64,000 nucleotides of DNA from Trichoplax adhaerens (taxonomy: Eukaryota > Placozoa > Uniplacotomia > Trichoplacea > Trichoplacidae). The notes beneath the pieces are model-generated. The model was given only the letters and a program-made list of their open reading frames with translations. It had not been told where the DNA came from and made no database searches. Position 1 is the first letter of the stretch. Each line of letters opens with the position of its first letter. Positions 33,965-46,003 of this stretch are shown in pieces. Location of the stretch: assembly GCF_000150275.1 (NCBI RefSeq), contig NW_002060970.1, positions 102,791-166,790 of the forward strand, written 5' to 3'. A program made the position numbers and the translations under genes.

Positions 33965-36582
33965 TTATTGTCCTGATGGAGATATTCTTTTACATAGCTC
34001 ATCGATTAAATCATCAATTCCATCGGAAACAACCAACCCTTGCATGGACACATCATCAATAAAGCCGGATGTAGCGGCATTTTCTGCCTACATCACATCA
34101 ATAATTAATCCTCAATTACTTGACAGCAAAATCTGCTATATTAAATATCTGTGATGCTCAACTGCAATTATTATAATAGATGCCTTACCCATTTAAGAAA
34201 ATGGTCATAATATCCTTTCATATTAAATAAACCCACTGGCTTCGAATGTTTTCTAATACGAAAACTACAGCAATGGCATTGAACAAATTTAATGAAACAC
34301 AAAACAGTGGCTAGTTTTATGACATTTGTGCACTGTAATTATAAGATATAATTTCAATCAAGTATCATTTATTAGCTACCCATGCTTGTTACTCATAAAA
34401 TCATCTTACCCGGTCCAAATGTCAGTGACTTCATCAACGGTGCCAATGCCTCCAGGTAAGGCAATAAATGCGTCTGACTATTTTATGGAATTGCGATTTA
34501 GTATCCACAAAGGTAAACGATGTTCATTAGCCCGGTACCATAATAATAATACAAGTGCATTATACATTCCAAGAATGTTATATTAGCAATTACACAAGAG
34601 TATTCCTAAAAACTATTTGATACCAGCAGCATTTACCTTTTCAAACATAATCTTTTTTCGTTCGTAAAAATTGGGGACAATAATGGTTTCGCCGACTGCA
34701 TTACGATGCCTCGAACCTACAGTAAAACGTTTGCATGCATCCAATGATGTGAATAAGAAACTCTCAAGCATAATGTTAACGGTACTTTTAGCAAGGGCGG
34801 TCGCTAACAAGGGCTCTAGCATTCATGGTTGATATTCGGCAAGTTGCCCTCTATCGTTACAAAGCTTACAATAATGTAGAACGATTCCAAAATTGCAGCA
34901 TACTTTCTACATTCATACGGAGTAGCTATTGCTTTCTAAACTGTAATGCTATTGCAATCGAAAGAACTAACCTTCAAAAAAATCGGGTATAACACCAGTA
35001 ATATGACCACCTCCTTCAGCAACGCCGTTGGCTACAGCTCCCATTAAGCCCAAATTGCCACCACCATATACTAAATCAATTTTCCTAGCAGCTAATCGTG
35101 CTCCTAACTCTGTAAGAATGTTTGCATATTATTAATAACTCCTTATCACCCTGCTTTTATTAGTAGATGTGTTTATGCTAAAGAATCCCATATTTTTATA
35201 GTTTACTTTTTCGTTCATAGCTGCATTAGGACAATCCTCCAGTTCTGTCAATATCTACATATAGTATTTTACTATTATAAGGAAATTAATTGATAGGTTT
35301 AACAAGTATTTATGATTTTTTTGGTTGGCATGGGAGCTGAAATAGTTGGATTATCACAACTATGCTAGAACAGCACCAATCATACAAAGATTAATTCTAA
35401 ATCACTGCAACACACTAAGCATACAGAATAGGCATAGATCAGGGAAGTACTTACAATTATCAAAGCATTCTAATCTTACACTATTTATTTAGTCATATAT
35501 CGATTAAATTTTCTATTTCTTAGCCTACTTGCAACTGTTACATTTCTGTATGCACGACCTTCTCTGTATACCTAATGTACTTTACTTAGAATGAAAGTAA
35601 TTGAATCTACGCGTATGATCAGTATGAAAGTAATTATATTCTAGGTCAATTTTTGATACTATTTTTCCAGAATCGTTCGTAAGTCTAGAAATAACACTGT
35701 TTTTATATTTACTTATATGTACGAACTACTGCAGAACTACTGTAGTTGACACAAGGAATGTGTAGTGTAGGAAAAATACGTTCTATGGTGCGACTCCCGA
35801 TTATATCATCGTAAGTAAGATGGCAGCGTTAGACTTGAGTAGACCAGTGGTATCAGAGATTCTATTTAGGCAGTAGGATAGATGAGTACTGCGAGTGGAT
35901 CATTTTCGAGATGATCGCTATACCTTTACGTGAGAATACAGGGAGCTTCGGAAGTTGGCATCAGTCTGTATCAGTAACTCGTTATGATAAATCTGGAGTA
36001 AGATGACAATCATAACTAACCTGAGGTCTCTCACTCTGAAAAGCAATACTCCATATTGAGCTGGATAAGGAAATTGGCAGATTAAAAGAAATTTGACTAG
36101 GGAGAATCATTCAATTTGTTCAATATCTTTATCAATACGCTATCATGAAGGATAACATAAGGCTGACTCCTCTTGAAGGGAGCAGAGTCTGAAATCTAAG
36201 ATGTCGCTGTGTGAATCTTATGTTTTATACGTTTAGGGCTACTGTAACTTTCAACCCTGATTTTAAGCAATAAACTGTTGTTATCTGCTACCGTTAGGAG
36301 CTGTTTATTTGAGTTGCAGCTGCATAGCAAGGATAGAAATAGTACTTTACTACACAATGTTACTTTACATTCTGCCGCTGTAGCAAAGTCGACCTCAAAG
36401 CGCTTTATTTGCCTGATCAACAGCTCCATCTTGCAGACTCATCCAGTACTCGTACATGTAACTCATTCACTGGCGGTAAACCCATTCACAACAGGCTCGC
36501 ACATATAAAACTAACCTTTGGCTAATCTCATATAAGATTCATCATTACCAGGCAAGCTACCACAATAAACGGCAAATTTCAT
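33965..36582 (-). CDS. LOG-family (cytokinin riboside monophosphate phosphoribohydrolase-like) protein
   Basis: Exons on minus: 36582-36516, 35109-34972, 34716-34637, 34477-34410, 34252-34189, 34087-33965. They sum to 540 bases, 179 residues plus TAA, fully in frame; the family is usually 180-215. Motifs in order: MKFAVYCGSLPGND (start), KELGARLA, DLVYGGGNLGLMGAVANG, GVIPDFFEG, then FYERKKIMFEKSDAFIALPGG containing the conserved R-K pair, PGGIGTVDE (the family's catalytic/phosphate-binding signature), and KPVGLFNMKGYYD. This is the Rossmann-type family once annotated 'lysine decarboxylase'. Plant and bacterial members release free base from nucleoside 5'-monophosphates. All signature residues are present, so the enzyme looks active; its substrate in an animal is unknown. 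Six introns-type exons and normal base composition argue that it is a resident gene, not bacterial contamination. Two long introns separate the first exon. Confidence 0.9.
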
Positions 36583-37000
36583 GTTGGAATTGATATAACC
36601 AGCTGACTCAATGTAGCGAAAATTCTTTTGCAGTCTTTTGCAGCAGCGATGCAGCGATGGCAACAGCAGAATGATCTAGTACGGTACTTACCGCCTCGTG
36701 TCTGTCTGTCTGGATATCTGTACAGTCTTCATTGACCAGTTTGACCACCTGCACATTCTATGACAAGATTTCATTTTGCTGGTCATTTCAACTGAAACGC
36801 ATACCTGAAGCAATACGTTAGACTATCGGCAAATTGCCATCCAAATTAGATGCTTGGTGGATTTTGTTAATGATAGTTTTGATTTGGGTGCATTATTTTG
36901 CACTGAACGGCCATTTCTCGTCGTCTCTTGTTCGACAGTAGTAGGCCCCGATGGTACGAGTATAGCATACTGCATTTATAATATATTGTAAATATACCAT
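36583..37000. other. 5' flank of LOG-family gene
   Basis: No exon recognised. A short GTACGGTAC element near 36680 and a GTCTGTCTGTCTGG run near 36700 resemble the repeat-rich promoter regions of the PH and ABITRAM genes, though much shorter. Confidence 0.4.
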
Positions 37001-37944
37001 TGTGACAGTGTTATATAGAGTAGTCGAGTAGAAATATCTATGTTAGGATAATTTTGTTAGCCTACCCTTATTTACTTAACTTCTAATTTTGGATATATTG
37101 AGTTGGAATGTAGCACTGGCTTTTTAAGACAGTGACATATTGTGACGGTGTTATCTCACCATTTGAATAGATTTACGTAATCTTAGCTAATATGGTAGAA
37201 CTGATGATAACTTGATGTTGTTGTTTACTAATTACTGTCGATATATGACCATGTTATGTTAAATGGATTGTTTAACAGTAATAAAGATTATTATGACTTA
37301 ATAGAATAATCTCATATTATCTCTTAGTCGTAATCATGTGTAAAGAGGTATCCAAGTTGTTCTTGTCGTTGTTATGTTCGATTATCATCGAGCCTTATAA
37401 AAGCGAGTGCGCTGCGCAAAAGGCTCTAGTTGTTGTAGTTCTCCAGTTTGCAAGTCGTCTTTACGTAAAATAAAAGGGCGTTTAAGTCATAAGTTTGCTT
37501 AAGGACTTATATCTTGCGTTTCCTTGCCACAAACAATTCCGGTTTGTGACACATATATGCAGTACATATACTGAAATTAAGAGTTACTAGTGCAAACTCC
37601 CGTCGCTTTACTGACGGTTTACGATAATGTGCTCATTTAACAGAGGTTCAGTAACTTTATACCGTACCGTGTAGACCTGTCAGAGGTTCAGTAACTTTAT
37701 ACCGTGTACTGTGTACTTTATCAACTATTGAAGAAGAGTATATAAATGCAGTATATCATGTGAAATAATTAATTCTGAAGCTTAGTGTTTATCGTAAAAT
37801 ACGAGGCGTCTAAGTCTTTGCGTAGTCTACCAGTAGGCCAAAAGTGTTCCTGATAATGCAGATATCCATTCCTCGATACGTGGTCAACAAATGGACTTAT
37901 TGATCATACATTACGTTATCTTATTGCAAAGTTGTTTTGCGACA
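37001..37944 (+). mobile_element. LTR, family F copy 2 (TSD ACCAT), host of a nested LTR
   Basis: TGTGACAGTGTTATAT...TTGTTTTGCGACA, flanked by ACCAT at 36996-37000 and 37945-37949. It contains a TATA-like block AGTATATAAATGCAG near 37740. It is interrupted by family A copy 2 at 37141-37551; removing that insert leaves about 530 bases similar to 10435-11076. A 31-bp internal duplication (CAGAGGTTCAGTAACTTTAT) lies near 37642-37700. Confidence 0.82.
37141..37551 (+). mobile_element. Solo LTR, family A copy 2 (TSD CATAT), nested in family F
   Basis: 411 bases, TGTGACGGTG...TTTGTGACA, flanked by CATAT at 37136-37140 and 37552-37556. It carries TATAAAAG followed by CGAGTGCGCTGCGC, and an AATAAA signal. 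Very close to 15605-16028, so both insertions look recent compared with family F. No coding region. Confidence 0.88.
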
Positions 37945-38269
37945 ACCATATATGTAGGTTTTATAATACAGTTCCGAAACAGTCATAGACCAAAGTCGTC
38001 AAGAATCGACAGACTGTAGGGTCAAAATCTGCAATTTTTCAAGATTCTGAAATAGGAGTATGGCCGGTAGTTGGTGATAGAACCCAATGCATAGATATTT
38101 CGTACACTCGTTTTACTGAATACCCTATTTCAATATCCTAATAATTAATCGTTATGATAGTAGGATGCGCATATATGAGTGGAAGTAATAAGCATAAAGA
38201 GAACCTGAACTCGGCAATGGTTGCGAGCCTTGATACACGTGTATTTTAGTCAGTGCGATCTCAACAATA

Positions 38270-39260
38270 ATGATCCAACGTTAGACGTTTTTGTAAAATG
38301 TCCCGCGAAAGATGATAGATACATTTGTGTCTAAACACATGTACATTAATGCATTAAATCTCTTAACTGAGTAGCCTATTTCAGTATCCTGGTAAGGGAA
38401 ATTAGATAAAGCGTATGGAATTGTCGATAATTTATATTCAACGTTAAACGTTCTAGTAAAATTATCCCTGTGATATAATATATATCGGTATTTAAACCCA
38501 CCTACTATACAATGTACATAAACAGTACATCTTTATACTGAGTAAGTTAGACATGTTATTCTCCTCTTACTCTCTGGGACTCAAACTCGTTACAAGCCCC
38601 AGCTTTTACTCCCAGCAAGATAATGTGCAAATCTTAGAACTTTAAAATTACCTTTTATTCACGCACCCTTATTTCGGAAGTAGCTTAGTAATTCCAATTT
38701 CTACAAACGTGATCACTCACAACGTTATGATTCTAAAAGAACTGTTCCTTGTGCTAGTGCACGAGTCTATTTATCTCTTAGTTACGCGATTCTCAGTCGA
38801 AACAGCTGGTCCTGAGCTATACCCATATACAATATCATACGTCGTACTTTACAATTACAACAAGACATTTTGTAAAATATCCTTGTGATGGATGATATAC
38901 ATCCGTGTCTAAACCCATCTACGTAACCTCGTACATCTTTTTACTGAGTATCCTAATTCAGTATCCTATTAAGGGAAGATACATAAATGCGGAACTGTCG
39001 ATAATTCATACAACGTTAAACGTTTTGTAAAATGTCCCCGAGATGGATGCTATACAGCCATGTCAAAGCCCATTTACACAGGCGGTATATCTTTTTACCG
39101 AGTAGCCTATTTCAGTGACTTTTTAATTAAGGGAAAATATATACTGCATGAGGAACTATCGATGATTTATACAACGTTAGACATTTTGGTAAAATATTCA
39201 CGTGATGAATGATATATATCCGTGTCTAAAGATATCTACATATACAATATATCTATACTC
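38270..39260 (+). repeat. Diverged tandem repeat, period ~150-163 bp
   Basis: The landmark CAACGTTAAACGTTTTGTAAAATGTCC (with changes) recurs at about 38276, 38439, 38861, 39011 and 39172; each is followed by GATGGATGATATA-like, CCGTGTCTAAACCCA-like and ACTGAGTAGCCTATTTCAGT blocks. A non-repeat stretch of about 300 bases (38545-38850) interrupts the array. No coding potential. Confidence 0.75.
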
Positions 39261-40211
39261 GTGTATACGCGTAATAAAAATAATTAAAGAGATTGATAAA
39301 AGGAGATTTACAGCAGACATTTATAAAATATTATCATGATTGATAAATATAGCTTCTTGCTTAAATTACCTCATGGAAAACTACCATTTGTTCCGACTTC
39401 TGTGCGAAAGTTTACGGTAATTCGTGAACAAGGAAATTTGCGGTTGAATTTAAAGTTTGTGTACTAAGGTAATCTTAAAGCTCATGTTTTGCTAAATATT
39501 TGAACTATGCAGTAAGTAAGACCTTAAGAAGGCTTTGGATGGTGATAACTTTACTATTTTACAACTATTTCAAGCCAAAATTTGTCACCGGGTCCCTAAT
39601 TCATATAGCTGATGTTTGTCTATTTAAACTGATTTCCTTTGGACAGCAATTATATCTTAAACACAAAGACAGACGGATACAGAATGGCTAATTTCTTAAA
39701 TCAGAATCATTTATCCAAGATATTCCTTAAAGGTTATCGTAACCATAATATCAGCAAACCTAGAACTAGTAATAAGACCTTATATCGGAATAAGAACCTT
39801 TAATAAACAAAAATTTTTTGATATCAATGCGTTATTAGTCTGAATAAACGTGGCTGCTGACATTTGCTGACTTTCCCATAGACTTATGATACAATTAACA
39901 TACTCTTTAGCTCATACAAATAATGTGGAAGTAGACCTGGGTAATAAACACACGGTGGAAGCGTAATGAAAAGATTTTAAATATTATATCGGCCTTTATT
40001 AGTAGAAATCATGGTAAGAATCTACATACTGCACGTTATCTAAATCTTAGTTAATTTTATAGCGTTTAATAACTGAATTTTATCTCCTAATAAGAACGCG
40101 TGCGGCAAAAATTTCACCTGAAGCTGACTTCAAGATTTCGATCATACTATGATAATAAAAACAAAAACAATACAGGTGAAATAGAAAGAACACAAATTTT
40201 TTTTGTTACTA
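39261..40211. other. Intergenic, nothing recognised
   Basis: AT-rich. ORF 39500-39691 has no recognisable motif. This is the 3' flank of the minus-strand GPCR gene. Confidence 0.4.
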
Positions 40212-41318
40212 TTATAAACAACGAAAACGTTTTCGAACAGCCCTAAAATTGTCTTGAGATAGGAATATGATCGGAATAACAACACAATCTGCATGTAACA
40301 TAATAACCAAAATATACTCATAGAATAAATTTATTTTCAAGATACCGGATAAACTAAGTGCAATCAACGTCGATACACAAACATAGCAAATAAAAAATAT
40401 TAAGCAGATAATAACTAATCGAATAATAATTTTGATATCAGCAGCATTGGTTTTGTTGACTAGTGGATTTGTTGACCGAGATAACTGATCGATAATTCGC
40501 CTTCGGGCTTTACGAACAATTTGAAATATTTTGGAATAATAGTGGCATACTAAACAAATTGGAACGGCAAAATAAAGTATAGTAAGTAAAATGTTATAAG
40601 TAAAATGCCATGGTTGTACTCTTCTCATATCATCAAATAATGAGCAGCTACCAATAATGCCATTGTAGACAAATTTTCCCCAAACATCACCAATGGAGGG
40701 AGCCAAAGTTAAGATTGGTAGTACCCACGTAATAATGATAATGAAAGATACTTTACGAAAGAGTATAAACCACTTTGATCTAGGACGACGGGATACGCAG
40801 CAGTATTGAATAATAGCTAAACTAGTTAGCGTTAAAACATTTGTCATATTGAATGCAATCGATGAGCCACCAAGTAACCGACAACTGAAGCTATTGCTGT
40901 GAAAAATTTGAAAGGATGATGTCGTATAACGAAAGATGACTTTGATGGTCCTAGGAAATCAGTAAGATTAAAATTAATAATGCAATCAGAAAAGAACAAT
41001 TGGAAATTTTCTCATAGATGAAACAAATAAGAAATAAAGATCTTGACTTCCAGATAAGAATACATTTTGCCTGAAGATGAATACGACAGGAGATAGACTA
41101 TCTACTTACTCTATGATCATAAATCCTAAATCAGAGATTGCCAAATTAAGGATAAGCCAATCGGTTGGAGTAATTTTGCTTTGTTGATTGGTTTTGCTTA
41201 AAATCAGTAATGCGTTACAGAACAGTGAAGCAATAAGAATAATCGACATTAAAACCAATGCGCCAGTGCTATTAGAAATTAAAAGTGGATAGGTGATATT
41301 CGATAAATTGTGGGCCAT
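40212..41318 (-). CDS. Divergent rhodopsin-family GPCR
   Basis: Two exons on minus: 41318-41110 and 40896-40212; 894 bases, 297 residues, phase 2 junction (MIID|NSFSC). The N-terminus has glycosylation sites (NLSN, NST). TM1 carries N in SLFCNALLILS; TM2 has LILNLAISDLGF. The first Cys of the conserved disulphide is in NSFSCRLLGG and a second in IIGSCSLFD. TM3 ends TLTSLAIIQYCCV, so the usual (D/E)RY is IQY. TM4 has the conserved Trp (ITWVLP). TM6 lacks CWxP and TM7 reads VVIPIIF where NPxxY is expected. The tail is short. Layout and length fit class A; ligand unknown. The loss of switch motifs suggests unusual coupling, or a lineage-specific receptor group. No opsin retinal Lys is visible in TM7. 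Confidence 0.82.
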
Positions 41319-43369
41319 GATCTGCCTTTTCTTGAAGTAACTCTTCTATAAAAAGATCAAAGTTGAAACCGTTGCTTTAGCTCAATTTTGCTCACCGCCA
41401 GCAGGTAATGGGTAAGAAAGTTATAAAATTAAGCTATTCCAGTAGATAATACAATCAGTAATAGTGTGAAATAGTAGGCAGATTTCTAGTCTTTCCTTCC
41501 TTTTATATACAACTACGTGATGTTTTTGAGATAGCTTTCAAATGATGCCAATTGGTTTACTTGGAAATAATACTGAATTCATCTAAGTAATTCGAATCCA
41601 ATTTAAATCTGGTATTGACATGATGTCCTCAATGTTATTTTACTATTTAATCTTGCTATTGTTATTTAACTTTACGTTTAATAATCCTTATTGATTACTT
41701 CATGATACTGTCTTGATGGGACTGCTTTAAATGACGTCTTAGCTGTTGCCACTGTTATTACGGCTGTCAACGCCGCTACTAAATGAGGGGCTAGTCAATA
41801 ACTTTCAAATTTCTCAATATTACAAATCGTTAATTTTTTTGTATAATATCTGAATTCGCAACAATCACTGCGTTCTTATTCGAAAGCTGTTAATTAAAGG
41901 ATATGACGATAACTCATCTAATATCGACACACTTTCTTATAAATATTACTAATAACTTTGGAAATACCGAAAGACCACCTTCGAATACAATGTTATGTCT
42001 TATTGAAAGCGAAACCGGGCACAACTGATATTTAGGCTTTGACTAACATCACTTACATTAAGGTATTTATATCTATGAGTAAGTGAGATAATGAAGCAAG
42101 AATTATGTCTTTCAAAGGAGTGCAAAGGAATATTGCTTTAATAGTGATGTTAAACAATAGCTGGTGGTATAAGCGTAGGTAAACTGCAGCATTTTGTGAT
42201 TGCAATATTAGGATAACAATAATTCAATTAACCAATATTTATTGCAACTCCCAGTTATTAACTTCTGATACATAAACAATAGTTTTGTCAATATAGAATA
42301 AATCTAATTTTCCATTAGATTTCTAACTGATACTGGCTAACTTTCTATCACTTAGTGATCATTCTGTCACCTGAGTTAATTCATCTGTGAATTAAGTCTA
42401 AATAATATATTGTCAAAAATTAGATGTTTAACAATGAACAATACTAAAAGAATTTATTAGAAAATCTATCATTTTCCTTTAGAGGTAAACAGAAGACAAT
42501 TAGCAGAATAGATCTTTCATTGTCATAAATATTAACTTTACTGCCTATCAAAATTTTAATTATTTTTCGAATAACAAAATTCAGACAGTTTATCCGACTC
42601 TTTTTTTAAATTAGATTTTTTCAGGTAAAAATGCTTGAGGATTTTATAATTTAGAACGACAATAACAATAAACAGGAACTAATCAATTCCATACAACGCA
42701 TTGGATTAACGTAATATTACTGCATTTGTTTTTGTAATTCTATTCATCATTTCCCGATTTACACGAATATCTGGAAGTTTACAATTCTTGTTTAAGTTAG
42801 GCTTACATTTTAAACACCTTTTTACTTTAATTTTACCTATGGAGTAATAATATGTATTAATAAAATTATTTACTATCTCGTGGATTGAAGTCTCTATAAT
42901 AATTTATTTCAGAAGTAAAATTTTCTATTATGAATTGCACTACTATTTGCATTCATTCCCTAATGATTATAATAGATTATATTATCTAAATAAGAGTATA
43001 GTCTACTAGTGCGACGTTATATGGCTAGGTAGGTATGAAAAATAAAGAATTAAATCATTTATTGTATTATTTCTTTACGGCCAAAAACTATGTACAGTAT
43101 TTCATAGCTTTCACTCCTAACTATGAGCACGAAATTGGATTATATACGTTTGAGATATTAGTATCAATCAGTTAGTATAATTAAATGACCTCATTTTATC
43201 TAATTATTCTGGCAAAAATATCTAAAATGAAATCTTAAAGGTCAACAAGGATATGTATCATGTTAAGATTCTTTCTGCAATTCTCTATATCAATTAATTA
43301 GGAGATTCTCATTTTTTTCATGGCAAGTTTAGTAGTCTTGGTTTTACCATAGAAACTGATCCATCCTGT
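41319..43369. other. Intergenic, nothing recognised
   Basis: Upstream of the rhodopsin-like GPCR. AT-rich, with stops in all frames. A plain promoter could not be singled out. Confidence 0.4.
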
Positions 43370-43399
43370 TATAATCTTAAAGTGAGTCTTAAAATTTGG

Positions 43400-44000
43400 A
43401 ATCGTATCAGCACTTGCATAAACACGGTTGTGATATATACCGATCACGAAATTCCAAATTTTAGAAAAATAAGGGCTTTATTGAATCTTATACAAAGATT
43501 AACTGCACACAGCTCTACTCTAGCCGAATACTACTTCTAAAGACTTCTAGAACGAACTAACAGAATAATCTAAAGTTGCATGCTTTTATACTTTTCGTAG
43601 TATTCGCAGCTACAATCTGCATGGCAACCTTTTACCTTATATTACACATAGTTAAATTATTCTTAGTAAGACTATTCTACTGCGGACCATCATTAATCCA
43701 ATATGGATACGACTACAGTACTTACGTAGACATTATTCACACCAGCCAAAGTACAATGAATTAACCATATCCTAATGTCTGATTTACAGTTCTATTTTTA
43801 CCTATAACCTTATTAGTAACTCAACATCTTACTGTATATAGTCATCTGTACTCTAGCATAGAGTCTCTACCACTACAGTCTATAGTTATAGCTACCAAAT
43901 ATCTCTTAGGATAAATATCTACCGTATATTATACTAAACATGGCTAACAGTCTACAATCACAATACTAGTTACATTACAACAGTATTTATTATGTGAGTG
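43400..44000 (+). repeat. Dispersed repeat G, copy 2, with 62-codon ORF
   Basis: Aligns with the minus-strand copy at 23510-24170. The ORF 43576-43764 is 62 codons, as in copy 1. Both end PSLIQY..(Y/G)YS...DII.T.QSTMN and both have a hydrophobic N-terminal two thirds (ILHI shared). Many nucleotide differences change amino acids, so selection on the protein is not obvious. Edges approximate. Confidence 0.65.
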
Positions 44001-46003
44001 ATCAACTAACTTACGAGCTACTTAGTCACTCCAACTAACTACGGAGAGATACTGTAAGTAAGACTAACAACTTCCTCACATGTATAATAAGCGGCTTGTT
44101 GTAAGATTAGCTTTATGAGTTTTTACTTCTATTCAAACAACGAAAGTATAGTACCTTGTCGTGCACTAGAGAAGTATCAACTTGTAATTTTAGTGGTTAG
44201 CAGTTGATACCCTAATTTAGGATTGCATAGTCTAAAATAGTAATTGCCAACTAGCTAAACTGGATTATATTTATCGCCTCCGAGATGTTAAGGTTCGAAG
44301 TACAACTCCTATGTTTAGAGGAAATATCTTAGTACGATAGATTTATATGTATCTGTTAAACTATTAATAAGCATTGATTATTTTAATACTGTTACAGTAA
44401 ATTTAATAGGATTAGACTGTATCTAATCTGTACGGATAGAATCTCTTTCGGGTATTAATTTGGTTAATCTCTAATGGACGAGGTGACTTGTATAGCTAAA
44501 CCGGTTTTAGGTTTGAAACCTATATAAACGAAGAGTTCGCCGACAATAAATTAGATTCTGATTTTCTAGTAAGTCTGGAAGGTCTCCCTGTATTAAACCC
44601 TATCTGACTTAAAGTACCAATTGTCTGGTATTCCAAAATTAATAGAATTTTACCGGTTATCTAGAATGTAATATCAAGCAAATTATTAGCAGTCACCTTT
44701 GAAGTTCTGTCGGGAAAATCCTCTTGGAAGCTTAAGAAGCTAAGCAATATGCGGATATTAGATGTAAAAATCAAACGATAGATTGGAATGAGTACATGGT
44801 ATATTTGCTTGCGAACGATAGCAGAGGATTTAATTAATTTTACTGATACTTATATATTGAATATATTTTAATATAGCAGTTGATATCTTCATGCAATTTT
44901 CGGTATGGTTAAAACAGTAAGGAAATTTCGGTAAAACTTAAGCGTTTTTATTTCTATTGCTTACATCACATCAGCCATGTTTATTGACTGCAAAATATTA
45001 ATACTAAAGAATATTTAATTTACAATAATATTTATACCGAGCTAAAGACATGTACAAATATTTTGATGATATAGTATATGAACTCAATACTATAGAACAA
45101 CGGACTGTAGTAACTACATGTACAGCATAAACTTACATTTTGACGATATAATAGCTCAGTATGGCACAAAGTAAATGGCTACGGTGATTAATATAGACAT
45201 AACAATTAGGTGCTGTGCTCAAAATCGTAGTAAGTTTAACGTGTATTTACAGTTATTAAAGTTACTTATAGACGTAATAGCCAATTTTCGAGATGTTATT
45301 ACAAAAAAATTGATTTATTATAAATTCATTATACACTAGTCCCGTCTTAACCGAAATAGATACATTATCTAGGTAACTTTATAGTAATATCAAGTCCATA
45401 GTTTTTCCGTGCATTAGCATTACAACGTGAATTATCTCAAGATGGAACAATCGTCAGAAAGTGTTCTATAGATTGGGCTTATAAGGTGACAATTAGGTGT
45501 ATAGATGGTAACGAATAAATACGGCATTAGTATAAGAGTCAACTATTATAGACAACAAAATAATGAAGCAAGGTATTAGTCTTCTCAGTACAATAGTTTG
45601 TTATCTTCTTTCTCCAATGAAAGCTAAATTACCGACAGTGACTTTTCATTAACAATGTCCTTACAAAACTAGGAGTCAATAGCAGCTGAAGTTATAAATT
45701 AATAGAATATTCATCTAGCTCACAATAATAGATGAATTAGGGTAGATTACACTTGAAAAGCTATCAAGTATGTTCAACAATTTGCTGTACTTATAGAATT
45801 CAAGATGATAATTTGACATAGAAAGGGCCTTTGCTCCTAGAAGCGGATGTATTAGGATCTTTCATATTCTAGCAGAGAACAAATTAGCATAGGTATCTCA
45901 AAATCGAAGTTATTTGCCCATAATTAATTTGTATTGTATTACTATACTATTATAAATATCTTTCCTCTATTTTTCCAATTATGTTTTAGAAAGATATTCA
46001 AAG
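44001..46003. other. Intergenic, nothing recognised
   Basis: 3' flank of the NIDO/EGF adhesion GPCR. No exon or RNA gene supported. Confidence 0.4.

Noticed and set aside
44700-44760. 5S rRNA-like fragment (GAAGCTAAGCAA)
   Set aside because: Only a dozen bases resemble 5S; the rest of the gene and its internal promoter are not visible.
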